40,545 bases of DNA from Bacteroidales bacterium (GCA_003557965.1 PWND01000115.1:1-40545), one strand, 5' to 3'; positions 8,194-17,469 are shown, numbered from the stretch's first letter. Notes: a model not told the origin generated them from the letters alone. Numbers and translations are program-made.

Positions 8194-9098
8194 CTACTTG
8201 GGTATTTCAACAATATTAATTCTATCTAAGTCTTTATAGCCTAAACCTGCTTCATAACCTTTTTTAATCGTAAGAACATCTTCCGCGAAAAACCCAACCT
8301 GTATTGCACAATATTTATCAACAGCCACAGGGTCTGTGCCCGCTACAACTTTCATCGGGCTTACTATTTCTCCCGGTCCTCCCGGGCCATTTGTTGTTAT
8401 TACATGCGACACATCTGAAATAATTAAATCGGGTTTTCTTAGCAGGTTTAAATCTACAATGCTTTGTGCGAGAAAGTGAGGGTCGTTTCTTTCAGGGCCC
8501 TCCAAATGAAACTTCACATTTGAAGCGCGTGTATTTATGCCATCATGTTTTTCATAGCGTTTGTTAAAACAGTTAAGCTATGATGCTTTGCAATTGGAAT
8601 ATTAATAAAAACATCAACATTAAAAAACTCTTTCACTACTTCAAGCTCCCAGCTTATTGCTTTAGCTCCTTTTACATCTTTTACTACTTGAAAGTTCTCA
8701 TCATCAAATTCTGATGGGAAATGATTTGCCTCTATTGTCCTGGTTTTATTTATCACCTCTTTATATTCATCATAAAGCCCGCTTCTTTGCCAATATTCAG
8801 GAATTATATGCTGTAGAAAAACAACATCTGTGGCTCCGGCATCAAAAATCATTAATAATGCTGCTATTACAACATCCGGGTCAACATAGGCCCCTTTTTC
8901 CCTGAAACCTGAATTAACAAGTATGCCAACAGTATTTCCCGGTTGCACAAACCTTTCCATGCCTCCAAGAGTTTCAACTGCAATTTTTGTGTTTTCAAAA
9001 ACACTGTCACCTTTTACAGCAACAATATCAGGCGCTCGCCCTTTTGTCGCAATGCTTGAAATCAATGCAAGCAAAATAACTACAAATAACTTATTCAA
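8194..9098 (-). pseudogene. DUF362 family exported protein, broken by a one-base frameshift
   Basis: Two reading frames together make one DUF362 protein of about 301 residues. The first part (9098-8535) has a signal-like N-terminus and ends AMKNMMA-stop. The second continues from codon 8541 as GINTRASNVKFHLEGPERNDP. Restoring one G at 8540/8541 on the coding strand (GG to GGG) reads MKNMMGIN and rejoins them, matching the KNxMGIN pattern of the family. The start is a TTG that overlaps the TGA of the preceding gene (TTGA), with AAAGGAG eight bases upstream, so translation is probably coupled. DUF362 proteins are of uncertain function and often lie beside iron-sulfur or cell-surface genes. The break could be a real inactivation or a sequencing error in a short G run. 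Confidence 0.8.
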
Positions 9099-10234
9099 TC
9101 TTTTAACTCCTTTTCCGTTAATGAGTAATTGATGTCTCTTTCTTTTTGATAATTAATTATAAAATTATAACAATCCTGATTTTTTCCAACAAGTTCCAAT
9201 GGTGAAACTCCTTTATTGCTATATTTATTTTTTAAAATCATATCAGCGCAAGCCGTTGCAACAAAGCCGGTAGTTCTGGCCATAGACGAAAGCCCTGTTA
9301 CGGCATCAAATTCATCATAAAGCTCATAAATAATTTCGGTTTTCTTATTATCCTTATAACCATTAATTACAATTCTCATTACTGTAAATTCATGTTCTTC
9401 CGGACCCAGCTTCCAGTTGTTAATTAAAATTTTACTGGTAAAATCAATCGGCCTTATAGCTGTATTATTAATTGTTAAAGGGTTTTTATCAAAGAAGCCC
9501 GCCTTTGCTAATGCCTTAACGAGAGAAATATGCCCGGGGTGCCTTAAAGTTTTTTCCTTCATAGATGGAATATTTTTCATTGTAGTTAGTAAAGACCTTA
9601 GCCCATCAGTAAAAAAAGCTTCTAAAGTGCCAACCTTGTCAAAATCCATCATTTCAACTTCACTCATTGCAGGCTTGGTAAGTATTTTGCCATTTTCTTT
9701 ATATCTTGCCGGGCGGGTATATTCTTCAATTACATCAACAGGAGAAAAAGGTGCTTTATAATAAAACGGATACGTCTTTGCTTTAGGCAAACCACCAACA
9801 ACATATTCGAACGATTCAATTTTCATTATTTCATTGTAGTAACCGGCAATAAGATTAGGAATACCCGGGGCAACGCCACAATCAGTGATGGCTATAACCC
9901 CATTTTCAGCAGCCAAATCATTTAAATCAAGAAAATTTTCCGGCATAAATGAAATATCAACAACATTTTTACCCGTTTCTATTATCTTTTTTAATGTATC
10001 ATAACCCATAAAGCCGGGAACAGCTGATATTACAAGGTCACAATCATTAATAAGCCCGCTTATTGACTCATCATTTTCAATATTTGCTTTTACAGTTTTT
10101 ATGGGAAACTTCTCAGATATTTTACTCAAAGAGCTGCCGCTTACATCAACAGCAGTAACTCTATATCCTTTACAAAGGTCTGCAATAATAGCTTTGCCTA
10201 CCATCCCCGCCCCAAGAACCAGAATTTTTTTCAT
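9095..10234 (-). CDS. Saccharopine dehydrogenase family enzyme, lysine 6-dehydrogenase-like
   Basis: The 379-residue protein starts with a Rossmann nucleotide-binding motif (GAGMVG, residues 8-13). It then has DLVISAVPG, DCGVAPG, a substrate-domain stretch VGGLP...YPFYYKAPFSPVDVIEEYTRPA, SEVEMMDFDKVGTLEAFFTDG and TLRHPGH. This order fits L-lysine 6-dehydrogenase (oxidative deamination of the lysine epsilon-amino group) better than classical saccharopine reductase, although substrates vary within the family. It lies nine bases downstream of the glycosyltransferase and overlaps the DUF362 start by four bases, so the three form one operon. A kamA-like gene lies about 7 kb away, but a shared lysine pathway is speculative. 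The family is secure; the substrate is less so. Confidence 0.75.
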   Translation of the reverse strand: MKKILVLGAGMVGKAIIADLCKGYRVTAVDVSGSSLSKISEKFPIKTVKANIENDESISGLINDCDLVISAVPGFMGYDTLKKIIETGKNVVDISFMPENFLDLNDLAAENGVIAITDCGVAPGIPNLIAGYYNEIMKIESFEYVVGGLPKAKTYPFYYKAPFSPVDVIEEYTRPARYKENGKILTKPAMSEVEMMDFDKVGTLEAFFTDGLRSLLTTMKNIPSMKEKTLRHPGHISLVKALAKAGFFDKNPLTINNTAIRPIDFTSKILINNWKLGPEEHEFTVMRIVINGYKDNKKTEIIYELYDEFDAVTGLSSMARTTGFVATACADMILKNKYSNKGVSPLELVGKNQDCYNFIINYQKERDINYSLTEKELKD

Positions 10235-10243
10235 GCTATATAA

Positions 10244-11404
10244 TTATTTGTTTTTCTTTGTTATCAATGTATTATAAATATTTTCCAAATCAACCTGTTT
10301 TTTGTTTATATCAAGATTTCTCTTAGCATAATCTTTTGCTGCAATCCCGATTTTTTTTCTAAGCTCAGGGTTTTCTGCAAGTAAAAGAATTTTTCCTGTA
10401 AGTGCATCAACATCCCACTCCTTAACTAAATAACCATTTTCTCCATCTGTTATTATCTCAGGGATGCCGGCATGATAAGTACTAACAACAGCCAGGCCTG
10501 AACTCATTGCCTCAAGCATAGTTCCCGGGATACCCTCCATATTTCCTTTTGAATCAGTAATACTTGGATGAACAAAAAAATCAGCATGCGACAGCATTTT
10601 AAGATGTCGCTCACTTCCATACTGGTATGGTGCATGCCATACAACTTGTTTTTCTAAACCCAGTTCTTTTATGCTTTTGTTTATTTTACTATAATTTCCA
10701 TATTTCCCTGTAAAATGTAATTTCAGAGGCAACTTGCTTTTATGTGCGCTTTTTTTAAATGCTTTAAGTAAAAACATGTGCCCTTTTTTGGGCTCAAGAC
10801 TACTTAAAAGGTATATATTTATCTCCTCATTACTACTGTAATCCCTGTCAATATCAAAAACCTTTGTGTCAAGGCCATGATAATGAATTTTTATTTTTTC
10901 ACCATGGCAACCTAAGGAAATAAGTGCCTTTTTCATACTGTGACTCATGGCAAGAATTATATCACTGTGAGCAAAAACCTTCTTCTGTAATTGCTTTTTG
11001 CCAATGCCAAAATTACTTTTTGGAAAACTTGAATAATCCCAACCATAAAAAGACACTACCTTAGGAACAGTTGAATTTTTTAAAACTTTGTAAAACATCA
11101 TCGCATCTGTTCCATAATGAAAATGTAATAATGATGGCTTTTCTGCCTCAATATGCTCTAAAACAAATTTTATTTGAGAGTTTGTTATATGTTTTAAAAA
11201 CTTGTACAATAAGTTATTTATCTTTAATCGTAAGCCTTTTGATTTTTCAATACTAAATATCTTATTAAAGCTAAATGACTTATGCGAAATTATTTCGCGA
11301 CATAAAACCTGCGGCTCAAATTCTTTATGATTTACAACCTGGTTGCCTATAAATGTTGCAGTGTAATGTAAATAACGGCCTGTTATATGAAATACTTTTC
11401 GCAT
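10244..11404 (-). CDS. GT4-type glycosyltransferase
   Basis: The 386-residue protein has the GT-B layout of family GT4. The N-terminal half includes RYLHYTATFIGNQV and SFYGWDYSSF; the C-terminal donor-binding half includes SLEPKKGH, HADFFVHPS and the signature EGIPGTMLEAMSSGLAVV, with the E-x7-E motif used for nucleotide-sugar binding. It probably transfers a sugar from a nucleotide donor during surface polysaccharide or glycolipid synthesis in the cytoplasm. It is the first gene of a minus-strand operon with the lysine 6-dehydrogenase-like and DUF362 genes, an association with no obvious pathway logic. A TAACTTTG motif on the minus strand about 95 bases upstream may be its promoter. The acceptor and sugar cannot be read from sequence. 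Confidence 0.85.
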   Translation of the reverse strand: MRKVFHITGRYLHYTATFIGNQVVNHKEFEPQVLCREIISHKSFSFNKIFSIEKSKGLRLKINNLLYKFLKHITNSQIKFVLEHIEAEKPSLLHFHYGTDAMMFYKVLKNSTVPKVVSFYGWDYSSFPKSNFGIGKKQLQKKVFAHSDIILAMSHSMKKALISLGCHGEKIKIHYHGLDTKVFDIDRDYSSNEEINIYLLSSLEPKKGHMFLLKAFKKSAHKSKLPLKLHFTGKYGNYSKINKSIKELGLEKQVVWHAPYQYGSERHLKMLSHADFFVHPSITDSKGNMEGIPGTMLEAMSSGLAVVSTYHAGIPEIITDGENGYLVKEWDVDALTGKILLLAENPELRKKIGIAAKDYAKRNLDINKKQVDLENIYNTLITKKNK

Positions 11405-11498
11405 AATTTTTGCAAAATTTGATTAAATTGCCTGTTGTTATATATTTTTAATAAAATATAAACCTGGTTTTAACTTCACTACAATAATAAATTCAATA

Positions 11499-11506
11499 CA
11501 AAGTTA
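11499..11506 (-). promoter_or_regulatory. -7 promoter motif for the glycosyltransferase operon
   Basis: On the minus strand this reads TAACTTTG, an exact TAnnTTTG match. It is 92 bases upstream of the start at 11404. No clear -33 element is seen. Confidence 0.4.
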
Positions 11507-11610
11507 TTGATTCAAAACCATTTATTTTTATAACTATTAATTTTATTTAGAAACATTAATAAAAAAAACTAAAAAACATTTGATATTTATTATTGTTTAA
11601 TTAATTGAAA

Positions 11611-11618
11611 TAACTTTG
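11611..11618 (+). promoter_or_regulatory. -7 promoter motif for the His-rich protein and TonB receptor
   Basis: TAACTTTG matches TAnnTTTG and lies 17 bases before the ATG at 11636, so the leader would be very short. A TTG at 11593-11595 is a weak -33 candidate. Confidence 0.45.
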
Positions 11619-11635
11619 CACACCTTTAAATCTAT

Positions 11636-12010
11636 ATGACAAAGAAAATTTTTTTATATAAGTTATTCTTTATTGCATTAATTCCTGCGGTATTATTTCT
11701 GTTTTATAATCAGAAAACAAATACTCACTATCACATATTAGATAATGGGCAGGTTATTGAACACTCACATCCATATAAAAACTCTGCAACACCTGGCAGT
11801 CCTTATCAAGAACACGAACACTCAAGCTCAGAGTTGATATTTCTATCCCTTTTATCAGAAATTACCGGAGCATTTATATTATTAGCAATACTAATTTCAG
11901 CACTAAACAAAAAGCTTGTATTTTATATCTCGCAAGTACAAGATATATATGTAAAATCTGTTTACCTTCTTACTGACAAAAAAAGAGGCCCACCTGTAAC
12001 AGCTTTCTAA
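11636..12010 (+). CDS. His-rich two-helix membrane protein, probably metal-related
   Basis: The 124-residue protein has one hydrophobic helix at residues 5-24, an extracytoplasmic segment rich in histidine (His31, 33, 43, 45, 60, 62 in HYHILDNG, EHSHPY and EHEHSS), a second helix at about 68-90, and a short cytoplasmic tail. Such His clusters bind Zn, Cu or Ni. The gene lies 109 bases upstream of a ZnuD-like TonB receptor on the same strand, with no terminator visible between. I infer a role in metal sensing, buffering or hand-over for that receptor. I recognise no named family. Length and placement resemble other small His-rich proteins next to TonB receptors in this phylum. Confidence 0.6.
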   Translation: MTKKIFLYKLFFIALIPAVLFLFYNQKTNTHYHILDNGQVIEHSHPYKNSATPGSPYQEHEHSSSELIFLSLLSEITGAFILLAILISALNKKLVFYISQVQDIYVKSVYLLTDKKRGPPVTAF

Positions 12011-12119
12011 CATTTTTACAACAAACAAATTCATTATCATATTAAGCATTGGTAGTTGCAATACTTGAATTTATTGAAACAAGTGCCGGCTTAATAAATA
12101 CCAAAATAATATCTTAAAT

Positions 12120-14363
12120 ATGAAAAACTATCTTTTTTTAATAATTACTCTATTAATAATAAACCTCAATTTATATTCGGAGTCATCTGACATGAGCCAG
12201 AGGCCACCAACTGATGCAAACATCTTTGGACATATTATAGATGCATCCACAGGCGAACATATTCCATTTATAACATTAAAGATTGAAGGGACACGTATTG
12301 CCGCCATAACTGATTATACCGGCCACTATTTTATTGCTAATATTCCGGAAGGAGAGCATACTTTGGTGGTTCAGGGTATGGGTTATGAAACGACGTATAA
12401 AACATTTGAAATAAAAGCCAGGCAAAGCCTGGAAGTTGATGTAGAAGTAATTCCCAGGGCTATAGATTTGAGTGAGATTGTAATTACGTCATCACCAACT
12501 CAAAGTGGTTTCAGGTACCAGCCAAACCAGGCTTTTTTTGGAGAAAATCTTCAGAAGCGTGGTGAAGCATCTTTTGGCGAAATGCTTAAACTTGAGCCGG
12601 GCTTAGCAATGCGTTCATTAGGGTCTATTACAAGCAGGCCTGTAATTCGCGGGCTTGATGGTGACCGCATTCTTGTTTTAGAAAACGGCGAACGCATGGG
12701 GGATGTTTCTGAAACCGCAGCAGATCATTCGATTTCACTTGACCCTTTAGCAGCAAGCCGTCTTGAGGTTGTCAGAGGACCGGCAAGCTTACTTTACGGT
12801 TCCAGTGCCCTTGGAGGTGTGGTTAATATTATGACCACCGATATCCCTGATGACTGGGAAAAAGGTTTTAGTGGTGTAGTTTCAGGACAGGGTGCTACAG
12901 TAAATTCTATGGGAGCCGGATTTGGACGGGCAACCTATGGCGCTGACAGCTGGGCAACAACAGCCAGAATGTCGTACAGAAAAGCCGGAAATATTAATAC
13001 CCCTGAAGGTGTTTTGGGCGGAACTTCCATGGAAAGTTATGATGGCGCATTTGGAGTTGGTTTTGGCCTTGACAATACCACTGGTGGAATTTCAGTTTCT
13101 CTTGCCGACCAAAATTATGAACTGCCTGAAGCACTTGATGATGACAACGAGAGAGTTGAAATTAGAATGCAGAGGATTGCACTTCAAGGCCGGGTTCAAA
13201 ATACTTATAATGGCTTTTTTGATAAATCTTTAATTCGCTTTAATGCTACCCAGCTAAATCAGCAGGAGTTGGAACTTGAATTTGAAGATGGCGCATGGGA
13301 CGAAGATATTGAGTTTGACTATGACAAAAAATCAATCAGCGCTTCCTTTATTGCCCAGCATAAGCCAATTGGAGTTTTCGACAGGGGGGCTTTTGGAATC
13401 AGTATTTTTGGCCATAATATGAATGTTTGTGGTGATGAAGCTTTCACTCCCGGTGAAAACAGGATTAATGCCGCATTATATACATACCAGGAAGTGCCGC
13501 TTAGTGGTATGATTCGCTTGCAGGCCGGGTTAAGGGTTGAATACCAATCAACAGAGGCTCTGCCAAATCAATTATTCCCTGATATTGACTCCAGCAGTGA
13601 CGACCTCAATTTTGCCGGTTCATTCGGATTAAATATAAGGCCGGATGAAAAATGGGAAATAGGAGGCCAATTCGCAAGAGCACACAGAACACCATCTGTT
13701 ACAGAGTTATATGCCAATGGTGTGCACATTGGAGCAGGAGTATTTGAAATCGGGAGCAGTGATTTAAAAAGTGAAATAGGACATGGTGGTGATTTATTTG
13801 CAAACTATCGCTCAGGCATGATTGAGTTTGAATTAGCAGGCTTTATTAATTATTACCGTAATTTTATTTTATTTCAAAGTATTGGAGAAATAGATGAAGA
13901 CTCCGGTTATGAAAAGTATAAATATATGCAGGATGAGGCAAGAATGAGAGGGGGCGAATTAACTGTTAATTTAATGCCGGTTGACAGGTTTGTAATCGGG
14001 ATGGGTATAGATTATGTTCAGGGACATAGAAACGGTGATGTTAAAGACCACCTACCGTTCATCCCACCATTAAGGTTCAGGGGCAATACAGAATATGATT
14101 TTGGGAATTTTTGGATTGGCGCAAATATATTAGTTGCTGCACAACAAGATAAAGTTGCACCAAATGAAAGCGTTACTGATGGTTATACTTTATTTGGAGC
14201 ACAGGCAGGATACAGGCTTAATTTTGCCGGTCAACAAGTCATTATTCTGCGTGGCGAAAACCTGCTTGACGTTGCATACCGGGATCATCTTTCAAGGGTT
14301 CAAAATAGAAATTATCCTATGCCGGGCAGAAATATAAACCTGGCATACAGGTGGTATTTCTAA
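12120..14363 (+). CDS. TonB-dependent receptor, ZnuD-like
   Basis: The 747-residue outer-membrane receptor has a signal peptide, a carboxypeptidase-regulatory-like domain (about 34-112, GHIIDASTGEHIPF), a plug domain (about 120-245) and a 22-strand-type barrel ending in an aromatic residue (YRWYF). The plug contains RPVIRGLDGDRILVLENG and the stretch DHSISLDPLAASRLEVVRGP followed by LLYGSSALGGVVN. The DH...DP...A motif is typical of receptors related to the zinc receptor ZnuD. A His-rich membrane protein is encoded just upstream, which supports metal as the cargo. The class is secure; the metal is inferred. The gene is followed by the hairpin unit before polA. Confidence 0.85.
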   Translation: MKNYLFLIITLLIINLNLYSESSDMSQRPPTDANIFGHIIDASTGEHIPFITLKIEGTRIAAITDYTGHYFIANIPEGEHTLVVQGMGYETTYKTFEIKARQSLEVDVEVIPRAIDLSEIVITSSPTQSGFRYQPNQAFFGENLQKRGEASFGEMLKLEPGLAMRSLGSITSRPVIRGLDGDRILVLENGERMGDVSETAADHSISLDPLAASRLEVVRGPASLLYGSSALGGVVNIMTTDIPDDWEKGFSGVVSGQGATVNSMGAGFGRATYGADSWATTARMSYRKAGNINTPEGVLGGTSMESYDGAFGVGFGLDNTTGGISVSLADQNYELPEALDDDNERVEIRMQRIALQGRVQNTYNGFFDKSLIRFNATQLNQQELELEFEDGAWDEDIEFDYDKKSISASFIAQHKPIGVFDRGAFGISIFGHNMNVCGDEAFTPGENRINAALYTYQEVPLSGMIRLQAGLRVEYQSTEALPNQLFPDIDSSSDDLNFAGSFGLNIRPDEKWEIGGQFARAHRTPSVTELYANGVHIGAGVFEIGSSDLKSEIGHGGDLFANYRSGMIEFELAGFINYYRNFILFQSIGEIDEDSGYEKYKYMQDEARMRGGELTVNLMPVDRFVIGMGIDYVQGHRNGDVKDHLPFIPPLRFRGNTEYDFGNFWIGANILVAAQQDKVAPNESVTDGYTLFGAQAGYRLNFAGQQVIILRGENLLDVAYRDHLSRVQNRNYPMPGRNINLAYRWYF

Positions 14364-14381
14364 AAAACCAATAAACATTTA

Positions 14382-14389
14382 TATCTTTG
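14382..14389 (+). promoter_or_regulatory. -7 promoter motif upstream of polA
   Basis: TATCTTTG matches TAnnTTTG. Transcription would start near 14396, at the base of the hairpin at 14391-14463 and about 95 bases before the polA start. Confidence 0.5.
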
Positions 14390-14390
14390 T

Positions 14391-14463
14391 AATCATTGAG
14401 GTTGTCTTAGTTGCTGCATAATGCTTATTGTTAAGCTTTCTCAACAGCCTCAATGATTTTTTT
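14391..14463 (+). other. Long-stem hairpin with T-run: polA leader, terminator or small RNA
   Basis: AATCATTGAGG (14391-14401) is the exact reverse complement of CCTCAATGATT (14448-14458). The pairing can extend by TTG/CAA, and T residues follow (to 14463). The 46-base loop is unusual for a plain terminator and allows a further CTTA/TAAG pairing. A promoter-like motif ends two bases before the stem, so the unit could be a short transcript of about 70 bases or a leader that attenuates polA. It could also simply end the TonB receptor transcript. Confidence 0.6.
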
Positions 14464-14489
14464 GTAAAGTTTAATCAAATATTCTATAA

Positions 14490-17294
14490 ATGGAAAACCA
14501 GAAAAAGATTTTTCTGCTTGATGCAATGGCTTTAATATACCGTGCATACTATGCTTTTAGCCGTAACCCCAGGGTAAACTCAAAAGGAACCAACACCTCC
14601 GCCGCTTTTGGGTTTATGAACTCATTGCTGGAGGTAATCAAAAAAGAAAAGCCTACTCACATGGCTGTGGCTTTTGACACTCTTGCACCTACACAAAGAC
14701 ACTCTGACTATATACACTACAAAAGCAACAGGGAAGAAACACCGGAAGACATTGTAAATATGCTTGATATTATTAAAGAGCTTATAAAAGGTCTTAATAT
14801 TTCCGTTTTGGAAGCTGATGGATACGAAGCTGATGATATAATTGGAACATTAGCAAAAAAAGCAGAAAAAAAGGGTTATAAAGTTTTTATGATGACCTCT
14901 GATAAAGACTTTGGCCAGCTTGTATCAGAAAACATATTTATGTATAAGCCTGCACAAAGAGGAAACGACATTGAAGTATGGGGTGTTAAAGAAGTATGCA
15001 AAAGATTTGAAATAAATCAACCGGAGCAACTAAAAGACATTTTAGGCCTATGGGGCGACTCATCAGATAATATACCTGGTGTGCCCGGTATTGGCGAAAA
15101 AAAGGCAAAAAAACTTATAGCAGAGTTTAACTCTGTTGAGAACTTATTGGAAAACATAGAGCAGGTTAAAGAAAAACGAAGCAGGGAGAGCCTGAAAAAA
15201 TACGCTGAACAGGCAACTTTATCAAAAAATCTGGCTACTATTATTCTTGATGTACCTATCGAATTTGAAGAGGAAAAATTAAAAATTGGCAAGCCCGACA
15301 AAGAAAAGCTTATGCCAATTCTGGAAGAGCTGGAGTTTAGAACCTTAGCCAAAAGATTATTTGAACAAAAACAACAATTGCCGGCTGAAAACGATAAAGA
15401 TAAAAAGTTAAAGCCGGGACAAATGGACCTTTTCTCCGGTAGTGAAGCTTTTGCCAATCCATATGACCTTGCTGTAGAAAAACTAAATAGTTTACTCAGT
15501 GAAAAATCATACCATAAGGTTAAATCAAAAGAGAAAATTATAGAGCTTGCAAAAAAACTTGAAAAAGCTGATTCTTTTTGCTTTGATACTGAAACAACCA
15601 GCCTTAGCTGTATAGACGCCGAACTGGTTGGAATTGCTTTTGCTGTCTCTCCTGGTGAAGCATGGTATGTGCCATTTCCGGAAAACAAAGAGCAGGCAAA
15701 AGAAATATTATATGAATTTAAAGATGTTTTTGAAAACAATAATATTGAAAAAGTCGGGCAAAACCTGAAGTTCGACATCAATATTCTGAGAAACTATGGT
15801 GTTGATGTTAAAGGCAAACTTTTTGACACAATGATTGCTCATTACTTGCTACAGCCTGATATGCGACATAATATGGAGTTGCTTGCTGAAACTTATCTTG
15901 ATTACACTGTTGTAAGCATAGAAGACCTTATTGGCAAAAAAGGGGCCTCGCAAAAAAGTATGCGCACCGTGCCTGAAGACCTTGCTACTGCATATGCTTG
16001 CGAAGATGCTGATATCACACTACAACTTAAAAGCCACTTTGAACCTTTACTGAAAAAACAAAAGCTTACTAAGCTTTTTGAAGAAGTTGAGTTGCCACTG
16101 GTGTTTGTTTTGGCAGAAATGGAATACTCTGGTGTAAATATTGACACCAGCGCTTTAAAAGATTTTTCACAAATACTGGATAAAGAAATAAAAGAAACAG
16201 AAAAGGAAATTTATTCAATTGCCGGTAAAGAATTCAATATTGCTTCTCCAAAGCAACTCGGTGAAGTATTATTTGATGACCTAAAAATAGTTTCAAAGCC
16301 AAAAAAAACAAAAACAAAGCAATATAGCACAGGGGAAGAAATTCTGGTAAAACTTGTTGACAAGCATCCCATAGTTGAAAAAATATTAACTTACAGAAGC
16401 TTAACCAAGCTAAAATCAACATACGTAGATGCTTTACCAAAGCTGTTAAACGAAAAAACGGGAAAGTTGCATGCTTCTTTTAATCAAACTATTGTTGCAA
16501 CCGGAAGGTTATCATCCAATAATCCCAATCTTCAAAATATTCCTATAAGGACAGAAAGAGGCAGGGAAATAAGAAAAGCTTTTGTTCCGGGAAAATCTGG
16601 CAATATTCTTATGGCGGCAGATTATTCACAAATTGAGCTGAGAATTATTGCATCACTGAGCAAGGATAGTTCGATGATAGAAGACTTTAATAAAGGCCTT
16701 GACATTCATGCTGCAACTGCTTCAAGGGTATGGGAAGTCAATATTGATGATGTTACTAAAGAAATGAGAAGGCGGGCAAAAACTGTAAACTTTGGAATAG
16801 TTTATGGAATTTCTGCTTTCGGATTGTCTGAAAGAATTAACATCCCAAGAGGCGAAGCTGCAGAAATAATTGAACAATACTTTAAGAAATATCCGGGAAT
16901 AAAAGAATATATGAGTGATACAATACAGTTTGCCAAAGATAATGGCTATGTGGAAACAATGAAGGGTAGAAGAAGATATGTCCCGGATATTAACAGTGCT
17001 AATGCCATTGTTAGAGGTTATGCTGAAAGAAATGCAATAAATGCACCTATACAGGGAACAGCTGCTGATATGATTAAGCTTGCAATGGTAAGCATTTACA
17101 ATGAGATGAAAGAAAAGAATTTAAAATCCAAAATGATTATGCAAGTTCATGATGAATTGGTTTTTGATACTCAAAAAGATGAGCTTGACATACTGATTCC
17201 CCTGGTTGAAAAGCGCATGAAAGATGCTATACCATTGGAAGTACCTGTTATTATTGATATAAATACAGGAAATAATTGGCTGGAAGCACACTAA
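14490..17294 (+). CDS. polA: DNA polymerase I
   Basis: The 934-residue protein carries all three domains. The N-terminal 5'-3' exonuclease (about 1-300) has LLDAMALIYRAYYAF, ADGYEADDIIGTLA and SSDNIPGVPGIGEKKAKKL. The 3'-5' proofreading domain keeps its metal ligands (FDTET with Asp366 and Glu368, QNLKFDI, YACEDAD), so unlike some family members it should proofread. The polymerase domain has motif A DYSQIELR (Asp711), motif B RRRAKTVNFGIVYG and motif C QVHDELVF (Asp888). It acts in Okazaki fragment maturation and repair synthesis. It stands alone on the plus strand behind a hairpin-bearing leader. The length is normal. Confidence 0.97.
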   Translation: MENQKKIFLLDAMALIYRAYYAFSRNPRVNSKGTNTSAAFGFMNSLLEVIKKEKPTHMAVAFDTLAPTQRHSDYIHYKSNREETPEDIVNMLDIIKELIKGLNISVLEADGYEADDIIGTLAKKAEKKGYKVFMMTSDKDFGQLVSENIFMYKPAQRGNDIEVWGVKEVCKRFEINQPEQLKDILGLWGDSSDNIPGVPGIGEKKAKKLIAEFNSVENLLENIEQVKEKRSRESLKKYAEQATLSKNLATIILDVPIEFEEEKLKIGKPDKEKLMPILEELEFRTLAKRLFEQKQQLPAENDKDKKLKPGQMDLFSGSEAFANPYDLAVEKLNSLLSEKSYHKVKSKEKIIELAKKLEKADSFCFDTETTSLSCIDAELVGIAFAVSPGEAWYVPFPENKEQAKEILYEFKDVFENNNIEKVGQNLKFDINILRNYGVDVKGKLFDTMIAHYLLQPDMRHNMELLAETYLDYTVVSIEDLIGKKGASQKSMRTVPEDLATAYACEDADITLQLKSHFEPLLKKQKLTKLFEEVELPLVFVLAEMEYSGVNIDTSALKDFSQILDKEIKETEKEIYSIAGKEFNIASPKQLGEVLFDDLKIVSKPKKTKTKQYSTGEEILVKLVDKHPIVEKILTYRSLTKLKSTYVDALPKLLNEKTGKLHASFNQTIVATGRLSSNNPNLQNIPIRTERGREIRKAFVPGKSGNILMAADYSQIELRIIASLSKDSSMIEDFNKGLDIHAATASRVWEVNIDDVTKEMRRRAKTVNFGIVYGISAFGLSERINIPRGEAAEIIEQYFKKYPGIKEYMSDTIQFAKDNGYVETMKGRRRYVPDINSANAIVRGYAERNAINAPIQGTAADMIKLAMVSIYNEMKEKNLKSKMIMQVHDELVFDTQKDELDILIPLVEKRMKDAIPLEVPVIIDINTGNNWLEAH

Positions 17295-17415
17295 GTTTAC
17301 CACATAATCCTGTATAAGAATAAAGTGTTGAAATAATCCGGATAGCTTAATGATGTTAACTCTTTTGCCATCCTCAGTATTACATCGTTTATTTTTATTT
17401 CCCCTCATTTTTTTG

Positions 17416-17423
17416 TATTTTTG
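17416..17423 (+). promoter_or_regulatory. -7 promoter motif upstream of the kamA-like gene
   Basis: TATTTTTG matches TAnnTTTG. It lies 160 bases before the start at 17583 and about 45 bases before a hairpin with a T-run, so transcripts from it would pass through or end at that hairpin. Confidence 0.4.
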
Positions 17424-17469
17424 TATTTTATTGACTATTAATGCTTTATGCATTATTGAAAATATTTTT

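Noticed and set aside
8530..8555. Programmed -1 frameshift in the DUF362 gene
   Set aside because: The upstream G AAA AAC is not a good slippery heptamer in frame and a slip there gives HDGIN instead of the family MMGIN; a one-base loss explains it better.
12011..12119. Zur operator before the TonB receptor
   Set aside because: A partial dyad around TTGCAA is present, but the arms do not pair well and no consensus could be verified.
14391..14463. Spot 42-like RNA because of proximity to polA
   Set aside because: Spot 42 lies downstream of polA in enterobacteria and shares no visible sequence with this hairpin; the position is coincidental.
15017..15781. 254-codon minus-strand frame inside polA
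   Set aside because: It is antisense to the conserved polA frame, is rich in Ser/Phe/Leu as expected of antisense AT-rich DNA, and resembles no family.
17121..17453. Minus-strand frame of 110 codons overlapping the polA end and the intergenic region
   Set aside because: It shows no recognisable domain, overlaps polA coding sequence and crosses a predicted promoter.
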